From Ilyonectria destructans (Eukaryota; Ascomycota; Sordariomycetes; Hypocreales; Nectriaceae), in the NCBI GenBank assembly GCA_020740775.1, contig JAHEWK010000035.1:186001-250000 (forward strand): a DNA stretch of 64,000 nt, in the 5' to 3' direction. The translations under genes were made by a program, and so were the position numbers. This document shows positions 43,363-53,130 of the stretch, in pieces. The stretch's first letter is position 1. Each line of letters opens with the position of its first letter. Under the pieces are notes generated by a model, which was not told the origin of the DNA, ran no database searches, and saw only the letters and a list, made by a program, of their open reading frames with translations.

Positions 43363-44163
43363 TTCCTTGTCAATTCTTCTGGTAATAAGAGCCACTGTCT
43401 CCTCTGTGATGGTGATCTCGTCTCCCCGCCGGTCAAGAAGCAGCTCCATCACTTCCTTCCCATACTCTTCATTTCCTGCCGCAGCCTTCACTACCTCCTC
43501 CGTGATGGCGATCTCATCTCCCCGCCGGTCAAGAAGTAGTGCCATTACTTCCCTACCATTTCCATAATTTCTTACCGCAGCCTTCACCACCGCCTCCGTG
43601 ATGGCGATCTCATCTCCCCGCCCGTCAAGAAGTAGTGTCATCACTTCCTTACCATTCCTATAATTTCCTGCCGCAGCCTTCACTACCTCCTCCGTGATGG
43701 TGATCTCATCTCCCCGTCGATTGAGAAGAAGTGACATCACTTGCTTATCAAAGCTTCTAGCAATTAGAGACACCACCTCCTCTGTAATAGTGACCTGGTC
43801 TCCTCGCTGTCGGTCAAGAAGCAGTGCGATCACTTCTTTGCCATACCCATAATTTCCTACTGCAGCCTTCACTACCTCCTCCGTGATGGTGATCTCATCT
43901 CCCCGCCGGTCGAGAAGCAGCTCCATCACTTCCTTCCCATACTCTTCATTTCCTGCCGCAGCCTTCACTACCTCCTCCGTGATGGCGATCTCATCTCCCC
44001 GCCGGTCAAGAAGTAGTGCCATTACTTCCTTACCATTTCCATAATTTCTTGCCGCAGCCTTCACCACGTCCTCCGCGATAGTGATTTGCTCGTCCCGCCG
44101 GTCGAACAACAGCGCCATCAACTCCTTGCCACTATTGCGATTCCCTGCCGCAGCCTGTGTCAC
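43363..44163 (-). repeat. Tandem 96-bp coding repeats (eight units) in the NLR
   Basis: Each unit encodes a 32-residue variant of (I/V)(A/T)ITEEVVKAAAGN followed by (E/Y)(G/E/R)(Y/N)GKEVMxLLLDRRGDE. Units of joined-frame residues about 698-857 (second half) are almost identical, one unit is shortened, and the first is degenerate. High identity between units is the mark of repeat shuffling seen in allorecognition NLRs. Confidence 0.85.
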
Positions 44164-45369
44164 TGGTGCGGTTACCTTCCCTCCCAAGTCCAGCAGGATA
44201 GAAACAACACTTGGATATCCGGACCTAGCAGCGCATTCGAGTGGCGTTACGCTGGAAGCATCGATGCAATCAACAAAACGGATTACCTCCCCTGCCTTAC
44301 GATGTTGATAGGCTGAGAGAGAGACATAATCCGCTAGAGCAGGAACCCCCCACCGTGCAGCTACATGCAAAATCGAGAATTGTTGTGGAATCTCTTCATA
44401 TAACCTGTTGAGGCGACGATATGATCTTAGCCAGTACTCCCGACATGGAGAATTAATTTCGAAGAACTCCGCTTGCGAAGCCTTGGCCTCGAATCTCGAC
44501 TGCGCCATGCGCGCATGAATGGCCCAATCTTGAATTGCATACTTTGAGAAGTGACTTTGTGATCGCTCCCCATCGTGGAATTGCTTGATGAGCACAGAAA
44601 CGCAGCGATACGCAAGGTGAGCATGTGCCTCGAGCCCATTGATGAAATGGCCAGCCCCAGCCCCTGCTAAAAAGTCCTTGGCGGACTGATGCAGTAAGAG
44701 CACCTTTTCATCCTGAATGATGACCATTAGGCGGCAGGATGCGATTTGCTCGCGCGTAAACTGAATTCGAGTCTCCAAATCCTCCTCATCCTCGTGCAGT
44801 TGGCAAGCCTCAGAGAGCTCTAACACGCTCAGTGGCCGCAGACACACGGCAACGAAGCTCAGAATACGTTGCACTTGGACTTCGTGGGCTGGGCCCCTCA
44901 CTTCAAGAGCTGTGTGAAGAAGTCTCTTGTATAGTGAATGAAGCCCCTTAGGCATATCCTGTAAGACTCGGACAACATCCATCGAAGGAACATCCTCGAG
45001 CTCTTTACAGGCCAAGCCAACCCAGAGAAAAGTACCGTCTGCTTTATCTCTGAGGATGTCGCTGACTTGTCTTTTGACTTTTCCAGTGTAGCTATTTCTC
45101 TCGGACATTTCTTCCACTTTTTCTTTGATACATTGATGAATGTCTTCGTTTGACTGGGGAAAGGAAGCCAAGTCCTTATTGGGGTATCTTTTCAGGTATC
45201 CGGATATTTCGGGGTACCATGCACCACCACCCTTTCGCCAACCCCACCCTTTCGCCAAGCAAAAGAAAAAACCCACCACCAAAACTCAACTATTTTACTT
45301 ACACAATATTCGGTCAAAATAGAAGCTATTGGCAAACGGTTGCCTCTTGTAAACATAAAATTGATGGAT

Positions 45370-46637
45370 CTATTGATTTCTAGGTCTTTTTACTAGCCTC
45401 CCAGATCGTGTGGTGCGCTGAGGTGGTGTGGTTTCCTCTCTGACCTCAATGACCGAAGCGGTCTCCGATTCTGACTCTGACTCCTCCGAATAGCCAGATT
45501 CCACCACAACAGGCCTATTCTTGCTTCCTTTTTCGTGAATGGCTTCTCCAGCGGCCAGAGTCTCGCTAAGCGTCATGAAGCGTCTATTGGGATTAGGGAT
45601 AGCCTTCCTCTTCTTCCCTCTCTTCAGACGGGCCAGTTCCTCCTCCAGGCTAGCAATTCTCACGGCATGCGCCGCTAACGTCTGCTGCTGAGTCTCAAAG
45701 CCTTTGGCTATCACGTTATACCGTCTCCGTGTCTTTGGTGTTTTGTTTAGCCCAAGGTCGCGAATTTGACGGCTGGTTTTTGGTGTATCATCCGAGCCAA
45801 AATAGGGCGCCTGGTCTGGAGTCCTTCTTGGGCTGTCATTCGGCCTATCCTTTTGGATTTCTGGGTGCCGCAGAGCTTTGGCTCGTGAAATTGGCCAATT
45901 GCCAGTAACTCTCCAGCCAGAGAGTATATTCTTCTCAGTCATTCCCACCTGACGAGCCTTGGCGTAGGCTCTGATGAAATTGACCTTGTCCATTGGAGTG
46001 GAATCAGTCAGGGAAGCGAACTTTCCCAACTCTTGTCGATATGCAGCTTTGGAGGCGTTAAATACTCCATTATCTAATGGCTGGAGGCCGTGAGAGCAGT
46101 GTGCTGGGAGATAGCAACAGTAAACGTTGTTCAAAAAGCATGTAGCCATCCATTCATCCTTCAGTTGGTTAGTAGTAATCCTGAACCAAATAAACCAAGA
46201 CCATACCGTTGCATGACTCCCGTGGCCATCTAGAATGATTAATCTGGCATCAGACTCGTCGGCAGGCTTGGTCTGAGGCAAATAGGCTCTTTCAAGCCAT
46301 TCAATACCAATATGGTCGTCAGTCCACCCGTTAGGCGAAGTTATGTAATACCAGTCTGCTACTTTCCTGAATTCCTCAAGGAACCACTGTTTTTGGAGTT
46401 CCTTTCCTTTGAATATTATGCCAGGAGTTAAGACACGGCCATCGGCAGTAATAGCTTCGATGAACGAAGTCCAACTTCGAGTTTGTGGTCCCTTAAGAAG
46501 AGCCTTTCGCTTTGGGTTCGCGCTTCCCACCACCAGGCTATCCAAGCCTAGTGAAACGAGTGTGGTTAGTAAAATTTCGTATAGAAAGGGAATACAGGAA
46601 TAGAGGCTTGCCAAATCCAATCATGATACCTCCTTCG
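45370..46637 (-). pseudogene. pogo-type transposase, 3' part (DDE_1 domain)
   Basis: After the solo LTR, the frame reads GGIMIGF and, across a 64-nt intron (46548-46611; GC donor, ACTAAC branch, CACTAG acceptor), GLDSLVVGSANPKRKALLKG. The DDE_1 core follows: SFIEAITADGRVLTPGIIFK, LIILDGHGSHATVWS (second Asp), and LPAHCSHGLQPLDNGVFN (third Asp at LDN). A basic C-terminus with a coiled-coil segment (RIASLEEELARLKRGKKRKA) and an acidic tail follow to the stop at 45370. The part is otherwise undamaged. Confidence 0.8.
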
Positions 46638-47068
46638 TGTAACGGTCGTGTTCTCTGGGCTGCCGTAGACGTGGTCTAGGGTAGGCGAGAGATTGGTTGC
46701 TGGTGGATAAACCGTAGGTTTATGTTAGCAGAGCGGTTAGGGCGTCACTTACAGAGTAAATGTTACGTCTGGTAATGGTCAAGCACAGTGATGCGTAGCG
46801 AGTCAAGGTGATTGAGGTAACCAAGTTGTATTGATAGCTGAGTAGCTGCCCATGGTGAATGTGCACTACTCGGTCGTCTATATACTAAGTGGATCACTTA
46901 TGATCATGAGGCCCGTTGGGTGATCCGTCGTGATCCCGTAGCCGATCACAGGTGGATCACCGTGGTCCCACAGTGATCCGGAGTGATCTGTCCTAATTGG
47001 TCCTGTACGTCCGGGTTCTGCCAGTCTTGACCGCCCGGTCCTGCCTGGGTCCGACATGGGTCGTGACA
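46638..47068. repeat. Solo LTR (431 bp) inside the pogo-type transposase
   Basis: It begins TGTAACGGTC and ends GTCGTGACA, flanked by the perfect 5-bp duplication CTTCG (46633-46637 and 47069-47073). On the minus strand a TATATAGACG motif suggests that this is the transcription sense. It belongs to a different LTR family from those at 20.6, 38.4, 30.5 and 54.5 kb. Confidence 0.9.
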
Positions 47069-47570
47069 CTTCGTCAACGTTGACAGTGTTTTCAGGCTTA
47101 ATCCAGCCATACTGGCCCTCCCTGATATCGAAGTACCAGTGAACCGCCTTAGGCGTAAAGGACTCAAACCTATTAGCTTCTTGACGTCTACCGATCTTAG
47201 TCTTCAGGTCTAGGCGGCGCTCAATGAATCTGGCTACCCAATTGCGTCCTAATTCCGGTTGTTCGCCTTGTTGTCTTAACAAGCCTATGACGCAAGCGCG
47301 AATCTGATTATGGGACGGGGCATACCCCAGAGATTCTTGACGGAGAATCCAGAAAGCCAATTTGTCTTCCTGATTCTGGGATAAACGCTGACCAGGCTGA
47401 ATTTGCTCTTTCATGGCTGTCTGACCGTTAAGTCTGTCGATTAGAGTCCTTCTAGGCACCCCCCGTCGCTGAGCGGCCTGAGGCGGTGAAAAGCCGTTAT
47501 CGGTGATATCCAATATAGCCTCGGCCATGTCGTCTTCTGTATATTTCCAACGAGGCCGCAATGAAGGCAT
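47069..47570 (-). pseudogene. pogo-type transposase, 5' part (HTH domains and first catalytic Asp)
   Basis: The ATG at 47570 begins MPSLRPRWKYTEDDMAEAIL. A Psq-type HTH (GFSPPQAAQRRGVPRRTLID) and a CENP-B/Tc5-type DNA-binding domain (NQEDKLAFWILRQESLGYAP ... NWVARFIERR) follow. It reaches ENTVNVDE, which carries the first catalytic Asp of the DDE triad. The next codon is split by the solo LTR. The stretch from ATG to that point is open. Confidence 0.8.
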
Positions 47571-47867
47571 TTTTATTGCGTTGTAAGAGACTGGCATGAG
47601 AAATGTTATGAAAGGGCGGTGAGGAATTTGGTGATTAAGTTGGTGATATTTCCTTACAACGGTTTGCATACATCGCGTGCCCCACGCATCTGCATGTGAC
47701 CGGAAAAATAAATTCCAATTAATTCTATATCTATGACAAGTGACCGTTTTGCAAACAACTTCCATTTTGGCCAAATTCAGTATAAGTGAAATAGTTGAGT
47801 TTTGGTGGTGGTTTTTTTTTTTTGCCTGGCGAAAGGGTGGGGTTGGCGAAAGGGTGGTGGTGCATGG

Positions 47868-48733
47868 TACGGCCGACTGGTGACCAATATCCGGATATTT
47901 GGCGGTGCATTTCCGCTCTGAAAGGTTTCTCGCAGCTGTCGCAATAGAATGCCCTGCGATTCTCGATCGCATTCATCCAGCGCGTCAATGATGCAGTATT
48001 TTCGACCGGTGTGCTGGTCTGCGACCGTGTCCATGAATATTGCCCAGAGAGCGTCGAAAGATTTGAACAGTTCCCTCCCGCGTTCGTTGTACTTTGGTAA
48101 GAGGTAGTCGAGAAGCTGCCGGTGCTGCCGGACGAGTTGGAGGAGAAGGCCTCTGACGATTGACGTAGCCGTCTTCCGATTTTCGAAGCCAGAGTCGCAG
48201 AAAAAGTATGCGAGGGTTTTCCCACCCTTGGCAAAGAAAGCTGTAGACAGCTCCTCGGTAAGAAATATGGCCATTGTGGACTTCCCCGTTCCCGGGTTGC
48301 CATGGAGCCATAAGGCATGGGTCGCGCCGCCCTCCTCCATGGTCTGCTCGGAGCCAAGCCAGGCAGTCAGCTCTTCAGTGCCGAGTATCCACTGGCAGGT
48401 GCCGCTAGCGCGGTCTCCCTTCTTGCGTTTCAATGCCTTCCTGTCCTCGGACGGGTCGGTTAGGAAGAGGTTGCGTAGACAGTCTTGGGCTTTATCGTTG
48501 GTCAATAAGGGGTTGGCCGTAGTAATGTTCAAGTCGCCGCTGATGTTGCAATCCCCATAGCCTGAGAGTTGAAGCCCCTGGCCATGAAACTTAGCTTTAA
48601 TGCCAGGTTCGCCCCGACCGTGGAGTGTGTCGCTCGTGTCATGGGGTAACTGGCGTGGTCGCTTGTCAGGACATTCAGCGGTCGCAAGGGGGAATTGCTC
48701 GCTTAGTCGGCGCTTCTTGTATCTGCTCTCCAT
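47868..48733 (-). pseudogene. NLR (NACHT) 5' part of the transposon-split gene
   Basis: The ATG at 48733 opens 288 codons before the insertion. A basic N-terminus (MESRYKKRRLSEQF) is followed at residues 48-71 by KFHGQGLQLSGYGDCN and ISGDLNIT. Then come the pre-NACHT linker (CLRNLFLTDPSEDRKALKRK, CQWILGTEELTAWLG) and the NACHT NTPase with P-loop GNPGTGKST (145-153), Walker B YCIIDALDECD (246-256) and sensor ILVTSRP, at which the transposon interrupts. The last residue before the break is completed with the TA duplication and the frame continues at 45216. Without the insertion the protein would be about 1028 aa. The residue 48-71 motif resembles the C-terminus of the divergent PNP-fold gene at 49.8 kb. 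Confidence 0.8.
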
Positions 48734-49816
48734 GAGTGGAGCTCCAAAGCCTTGGCTGACTCTCGTATAGCGAAAATAATCACGGTAGATCACCAAAAGT
48801 CGTGCGGTGGACTGGGAACTTTGCGGCGTCCTCTTCCTTCTGTGTCGCTAGGCAGTTCTTTGACAAGCGTGAGGCCCGGCAGTGGCGACGACGCAAAAGC
48901 AACCTCGATTCTGAACGTATGCTTGAACCAGGCAGGTCCATCAGCGGGCGCAAGTCTGCCGGGCGGACAGTGGTCATGAGGCACAATAGCAAGACACGGG
49001 CCGGCCGGGACCAACGTTGCTCCAAAGCCTACCAGCGCGTCCTCCCTCCTCACCGTTTCCAGTCATTTCACATGAAGCATAAATTTCTGCGCCATTGGGT
49101 CAGTGGCTTTTTGCAAAGCCACAGAATGTTTGGCTTGGTGGCTCGGCACATACATCTTGCATGGCGCTTAAGAACTGTCGGGACTGTACCAAGCTAACAC
49201 ATCCAAGCTAACACATCCAGCCCGCATTCCACAAAGGAGAGATGCAATAGACATGTAAACTGTGGCAGATGCATTGGTGCCCAACACTCGCCTGATATCG
49301 TCACACGGGCTAGCTTCGTGATGGCGTAGAGTCACGCGGTTCAGTTTGAACCCAATCGGGAGGCACGTAAGGCGCAGCAGTCACATCGCTATTTCAGTGC
49401 ATGTAGCCTCTAATCAATCCACACATTTTTGATCAGCCCAGACCCGCCGTGGAAGGCGCAGATCCCTGTGATAGCATTGCCTCGCGAGGCTGTGCTCTTC
49501 AGACTGAGCCACCTAAATATGTGTGTGTACAAAGGTAATAGCGCATTGATTTCGTGGCTTTCCTTACCCAGTTATGACTAGGTTAGTGTGCCACTAACTG
49601 CATAGTGCAGTATCTGCTTGTCCGCGAATGATGGCCCTGGTACGTTGAAGGGGATAGTGGTGTGCGGCTGCTTACTGTGTCAATATATGTACATATTGTC
49701 TGGTCAAGGGGAGATCTCACCAAAAAAGACCCTTCGCCAAACTGCGGCTTTTTGGCTTCACCGACTCCGCCGACCGCGCCGTACATTCGTAGCCTTCGAT
49801 CCTGGACAGAGCTGGC
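48734..49816. promoter_or_regulatory. Shared upstream region of the divergent NLR and PNP_UDP genes
   Basis: About 1.08 kb between two start codons on opposite strands. I recognise no gene here; frames at 48802-49197 and 49583-49930 lack family content. CAAGCTAACACATC occurs twice in tandem near 49193-49218. It presumably holds both promoters. Confidence 0.4.
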
Positions 49817-50887
49817 ATGATAGATCTCAAAAGTCAACATACAAGAAGTCATAATGACTACAATATCGCCGTAGTCTGTGCCATGACGTTTGAAATGAGC
49901 GCTCTTCGCTACATGCTCGATCAAGAACACCCTCGTCTACCTACCAAAGAAGGAGATCCTAATATCTACACCCTAGGCGAGCTCCACGGCCACCATGTGG
50001 TTCTAGCGTCTCTTCCTGGAACTCAAGGCAAAGGGTCTGCCGCGACTGTGGCTACCAATCTGGCCCGCACCTTTCCTTGCATCAAGTGGAGATTCCTAGT
50101 TGGCATCGGTGGAGGGGTTCCAAGCAAAAAGCACGATATTCGCCTAGGCGATGTTGTCGTGAGCATGCCTGAAGGGCAGTATGGGGGTGTCGTACAGTAT
50201 GACTTAGGGAAAGACACCGAGGAGGACTTCCACCTCAAAGGGTTTCTGATGGCGCCACCGAGTTCGCTCAGGAGTGCCGTGGAGACAATGAGGTCTGATC
50301 TCATGGTCAAAGAGAGTAGGATTGACGAGTTTATCTCTGCGATGATGAAGAAGGGACGTCGCCTTGCGGCCTATGCACGGCCCTCAGACGAGGCGGACAT
50401 CTTGTTTGACGCAGGATACTCTCACGAATCCAACGTGTCCTCGTGCGACCAATGCGATCGCTCAAGATGTGTTGAACGACCAACACGCGACTTTCATGAT
50501 CCCGAAATACACTACGGACTAATCGCCTCGGGAGATAGCGTGGTCAAAAGCCCAACAAGAAGGAATGCGATCATTCGTGAGGTTGGCGACGTCCTCTGTT
50601 TCGAGATGGAGGCTGCGGGGATTATGACTGAATTCCCTGGCATTGTTATTTGCGGTATTTCCGACTACGCGGATTCTCACAAGAACGATCGCTGGCATTA
50701 CTATGCGGCGGCAACTGCCGCCGCATGCGCCAAAGAGGTGCTTTCGTATCTCGACCCCGAAGAGGTCAAGTCGTCCAGGCTTCCATCTGACCATGAGTCT
50801 CGAGCCAGCAACGTTTTCAAAGGAAATGGGATTCAGCATACGGGTTCTGGGAGTTTTTCCGTTGGCAAGAATTTGAACATCTCTTGA
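49817..50887 (+). CDS. PNP_UDP-fold (nucleoside phosphorylase-like) NLR-type effector with C-terminal signalling-like motif
   Basis: This is an intact 356-codon gene with a true ATG at 49817. The fold is that of purine nucleoside phosphorylase/MTA-SAH nucleosidase as found at the N-terminus of fungal NLRs: NIAVVCAMTFEMSALRYMLD, FLVGIGGGVPSKKHDIRLGD, HYGLIASGDSVVKS, CFEMEAAGIMTEFPGIVICG and SDYADSHKNDRWHYYAAATA. Instead of continuing into NACHT it stops after VFKGNGIQHTGSGSFS and VGKNLNIS. That motif resembles residues 48-71 of the NLR transcribed divergently at 48733. In Podospora and Nectria, NLRs activate separately encoded effectors through matching amyloid motifs; whether this motif works that way is inference. 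The same fold in bacterial antiphage systems acts on nucleotides. The alternative is a PNP-NACHT gene that lost its NACHT half. Confidence 0.8.
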   Translation: MIDLKSQHTRSHNDYNIAVVCAMTFEMSALRYMLDQEHPRLPTKEGDPNIYTLGELHGHHVVLASLPGTQGKGSAATVATNLARTFPCIKWRFLVGIGGGVPSKKHDIRLGDVVVSMPEGQYGGVVQYDLGKDTEEDFHLKGFLMAPPSSLRSAVETMRSDLMVKESRIDEFISAMMKKGRRLAAYARPSDEADILFDAGYSHESNVSSCDQCDRSRCVERPTRDFHDPEIHYGLIASGDSVVKSPTRRNAIIREVGDVLCFEMEAAGIMTEFPGIVICGISDYADSHKNDRWHYYAAATAAACAKEVLSYLDPEEVKSSRLPSDHESRASNVFKGNGIQHTGSGSFSVGKNLNIS

Positions 50888-51660
50888 GTCTCTTATCTAT
50901 GAACTCGATGTTTTGACACACAAGCATTTCGGAGATGCAAAGGAGACGTATTTATTTCTTCGTCCTAGCAATATACACTACTCCCATGATTCCCGATGTG
51001 TAGAAAGTTATGGTCTTGCATAGAAGGTGGTATCTTCCATCCCTGGAAAAAAACATTTCCCTCGTACCCTATAACCCTCGGAGAACAAGGTGAAAGAAAA
51101 AAGACAGAGGGAAAGAATAGTTTATGACACGTTGCGGGATTTTTGTGCAGTGAGGCCTCTGCAGCTGAGAAAAAAAAGAGTACTCCTGTAGCAAGGCGCA
51201 GCTTGGGAGGCCAAGAAAATTGCAGAGTGATGGGATGCGTAGCCGCGCCAGGTCAATTGCAAGGGTTCTACAGTGGAAGCATAAGACAAAAAGCAGCCGT
51301 CCGTAGGTAAGGCGTGGGGCAGGTTACCCCGATCATCCACAATATGTGTTTCAAGGGTTGTGTCAAAGCCGCACCACATACCTCCACAAAGGGCATCAAT
51401 AGCAAGAGATGGCAAACGTGTAAGTCCGGAATGGATGGAGCAATATTGCTGTGGCTCAAGGCAAGGGTATAACGGATCAGATCGAGAACCTAGCCGAGTA
51501 TGTCACTATACAGGGTATGTCCGCGGTGCACCAGGAACCAGTACAGTAGGAGTAGATTTATTACGTCCGGGAGAACGGATCTCATAGGGCCATGGAATAC
51601 GCTATGCTATTTACATTTCTGCCACCTTCAATCCTGACCACAAAGTAAAGCCCCACTTTC
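50888..51660. other. 3' flank of the PNP_UDP gene, no gene seen
   Basis: Spacer without recognisable coding content. Confidence 0.35.
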
Positions 51661-51721
51661 TCTCCCTGCATTGCTTTCTTTTGGCCTCGCTTGACTCTTT
51701 CTGACAGGCCTGCTTGATTCA
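51661..51721 (-). mobile_element. LINE 3'-end fragment cut by a hAT element
   Basis: It shares GGCCTCGCTTGACTCT and GACAGGCCTGCTTGA with the LINE fragment at 7915-8090. Homology stops exactly where the hAT end begins at 51722. Confidence 0.5.
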
Positions 51722-51899
51722 CAGTGTGGCTAACAATCAAGCTCGAACTTGACAATTCTCAATCAAGTTCGACTTCTCGTCAAGTCAAGTTCTCAAGTCA
51801 AGTTTAAGGGTTGTCGTCAATCAATCAAGTTAAAGGAGTGTCAAGTTGTCAAGTACTTGACGTCAATAATTACCCGCTATAGGGTAGGCTGGATTTAGG

Positions 51900-51971
51900 T
51901 ACTACTTATTAGGAAGGCTAGGAGAGGGAAACGTAAACAGCTTAGCGCAATGGCCCTATGGGTGGTGTCCC

Positions 51972-52002
<31 letters not shown>

Positions 52003-52008
52003 AAAAAA
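51900..52008 (+). mobile_element. LINE 3'-end insertion with C(~25)-A(~16) homopolymer tail
   Basis: GTAAACAGCTTAGCGCAATGGCCCTATGGG parallels the LINE end at 1100-1130 (AGCTTAGCGCAAAGGCCCTC). Where that copy has CCCCCCGGGCGAAATAAAATCC, this one has a long C run followed by an A run. Confidence 0.5.
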
Positions 52009-52595
52009 CCTCCTCCTACTCCATCAAATATCTATCAACAACGTGTCGAATCGACGCGTTATTATGTCGCTACACGCGTTCTGGGGCCAAAGTCGGCCAT
52101 CAAGTACTCGAAGCTTATCTTCGATGTCTTCTTCGAAGCAATCTACCTATCTAAACGAGCCGATATCGTCGACCGAGCAAACGTCAGATGAAGAGCAACC
52201 TCTCCATCGATCTACCTGCCCTCCACACACTCTCTCGTTCCCAATTGACTAGGGAGTGCTTCGGCGGCTCGATGGCACGATTCTCAAGGGTATACAGTAT
52301 CGCATACGGGACAAGAGGAGCGTGGGCAAACGAGTAAAGGTCTCGTGGATTCAAGGAGAAGTGGTGGAAGCGAGAGGATTGGATAAAGACAGCAGAGAAG
52401 GAGCTCAGTGTATATTACGATCGTTTCGCTGCAGTCACGGTGGCCACTGAGCACGTCAACCAAGGCGAGACCTCTTCTCCTTCTTCCTCACCGACGATTG
52501 ATGACGAATATGATGCTTGGGGCCATACAACAGATCGACCACGCCGTGGCAAGAGGAGGAAGGTGGAGACTGAGTGGGAAATCTGGATAAAGTAG

Positions 52596-52880
52596 GTGCC
52601 GTCGAAGGATGACATGAGCGTTAAGAATCCTCTGGCGTGGTGGGTGGACCGACGCCACGCATGGCCTATTCTCAGCAAACTTGCTCTTAACATCTTCAGC
52701 ACGCCAGCGATGAGCACAGAGCCAGAGCGCGTATTCTCTGACGGTAGTGAGCTCATCACCGGCAAGCGCAACGGCCTCAGCGATGACACAGTTGAAGCTG
52801 AGATGATACAGAAGAACTGGATTACTTCAAAGATCTTGCGCGGGATTGCCACACCAAGAGGTCTATACAAAATTACCTGA
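52596..52880 (+). pseudogene. hAT transposase dimerisation-domain remnant
   Basis: NPLAWWVDRRHAWPILSKLA, then STPAMSTEPERVFSDGSELITGKRNGL, is the hAT C-terminal domain, with Glu-Pro where Glu-Cys/Arg is usual. It lies in the 1301-bp hAT element; upstream transposase sequence is missing or scrambled. Confidence 0.65.
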
Positions 52881-53022
52881 TTAGGCATAGTACATCAAGT
52901 ACTTGACAAGTTGTCAATCGAGGTCGCTGATTAGTCAAGTCAAGCTTCAATCGAGCCGAGATAGGTTCAATCAATCGAGTTTGAGGGCCAAAATTGAACT
53001 CGATTGATTGTTAGCCACACTG

Positions 53023-53130
53023 GGTGCGGTCGCAGCAGCCGACAGATTTGACTATCTCGTTAGTCGACAAGCCGCTCTCAATCATAGCATCGATCTGATT
53101 ATGTTGGGAGAGACTGAGCCGTGACGCCAT
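53023..53130 (-). pseudogene. Tc1/mariner-type transposase N-terminus (HTH only)
   Basis: The ATG at 53130 gives MASRLSLSQHNQIDAMIESG, then STNEIVKSVGCCDRT, the first helix-turn-helix of fungal Tc1-like transposases. It is cut by the hAT end at 53022. Confidence 0.55.

Larger units (their letters stand above)
42994..45216 (-). pseudogene. NLR (NACHT-ankyrin-repeat-bZIP), 3' part of a transposon-split gene
   Basis: This is the downstream ~740 codons of the NLR whose start is at 48733; the two parts meet in frame across the pogo-type insertion. In order: end of NACHT (ILRDKADGTFLWVGLACKEL, GLHSLYKRLLHTALE), winged helix (RPLSVLELSEACQLH ... VLLLHQSAKDFL), two ankyrin-like repeats (FSILHVAARWGVPALADYV; TPLECAARSGYPSVVSILLD), about eight 32-residue repeats, 17 Asp, and a bZIP domain. 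The bZIP basic region is RRRCILKCNRIAATECRLRK, with the N-x7-R signature; its zipper has EVYHLKTQLLAHTDC. In other fungal NLRs the C-terminal repeats sense a ligand and NACHT oligomerises. A DNA-binding tail would place the output in the nucleus, which is inference. The stop at 42994 appears natural. Confidence 0.75.
45217..47867 (-). mobile_element. pogo/Fot-type Tc1-mariner transposon (2651 bp), TA target duplication
   Basis: The inverted ends read CCATGCACCACCACCCTTTC and continue with a second GCC..ACCCTTTCGCCA block. TA lies on both sides (45215-45216 and 47868-47869). It carries a pogo-like transposase on the minus strand, interrupted by a solo LTR. It is inserted in the NACHT-bZIP NLR gene. 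Confidence 0.9.
51722..53022 (+). mobile_element. Internally deleted hAT element (1301 bp) with a LINE tail inside
   Basis: The ends CAGTGTGGCTAACAATCAAG and its inverted partner (…TTGTTAGCCACACTG) match. Subterminal TCAAGTCAAGTT-type repeats are present on both sides. The flanks are unrelated (LINE on the left, Tc1-type coding on the right) and no 8-bp duplication is found. Inside, 51900-52008 is a LINE 3'-end fragment with long C and A runs. Only the end of the transposase remains. Confidence 0.7.

Noticed and set aside
43172..43567. Serine-rich plus frame at the NLR repeats
   Set aside because: It is the antisense of Asp codons and tandem repeats; the serine run arises from GTC/TCG on the other strand.
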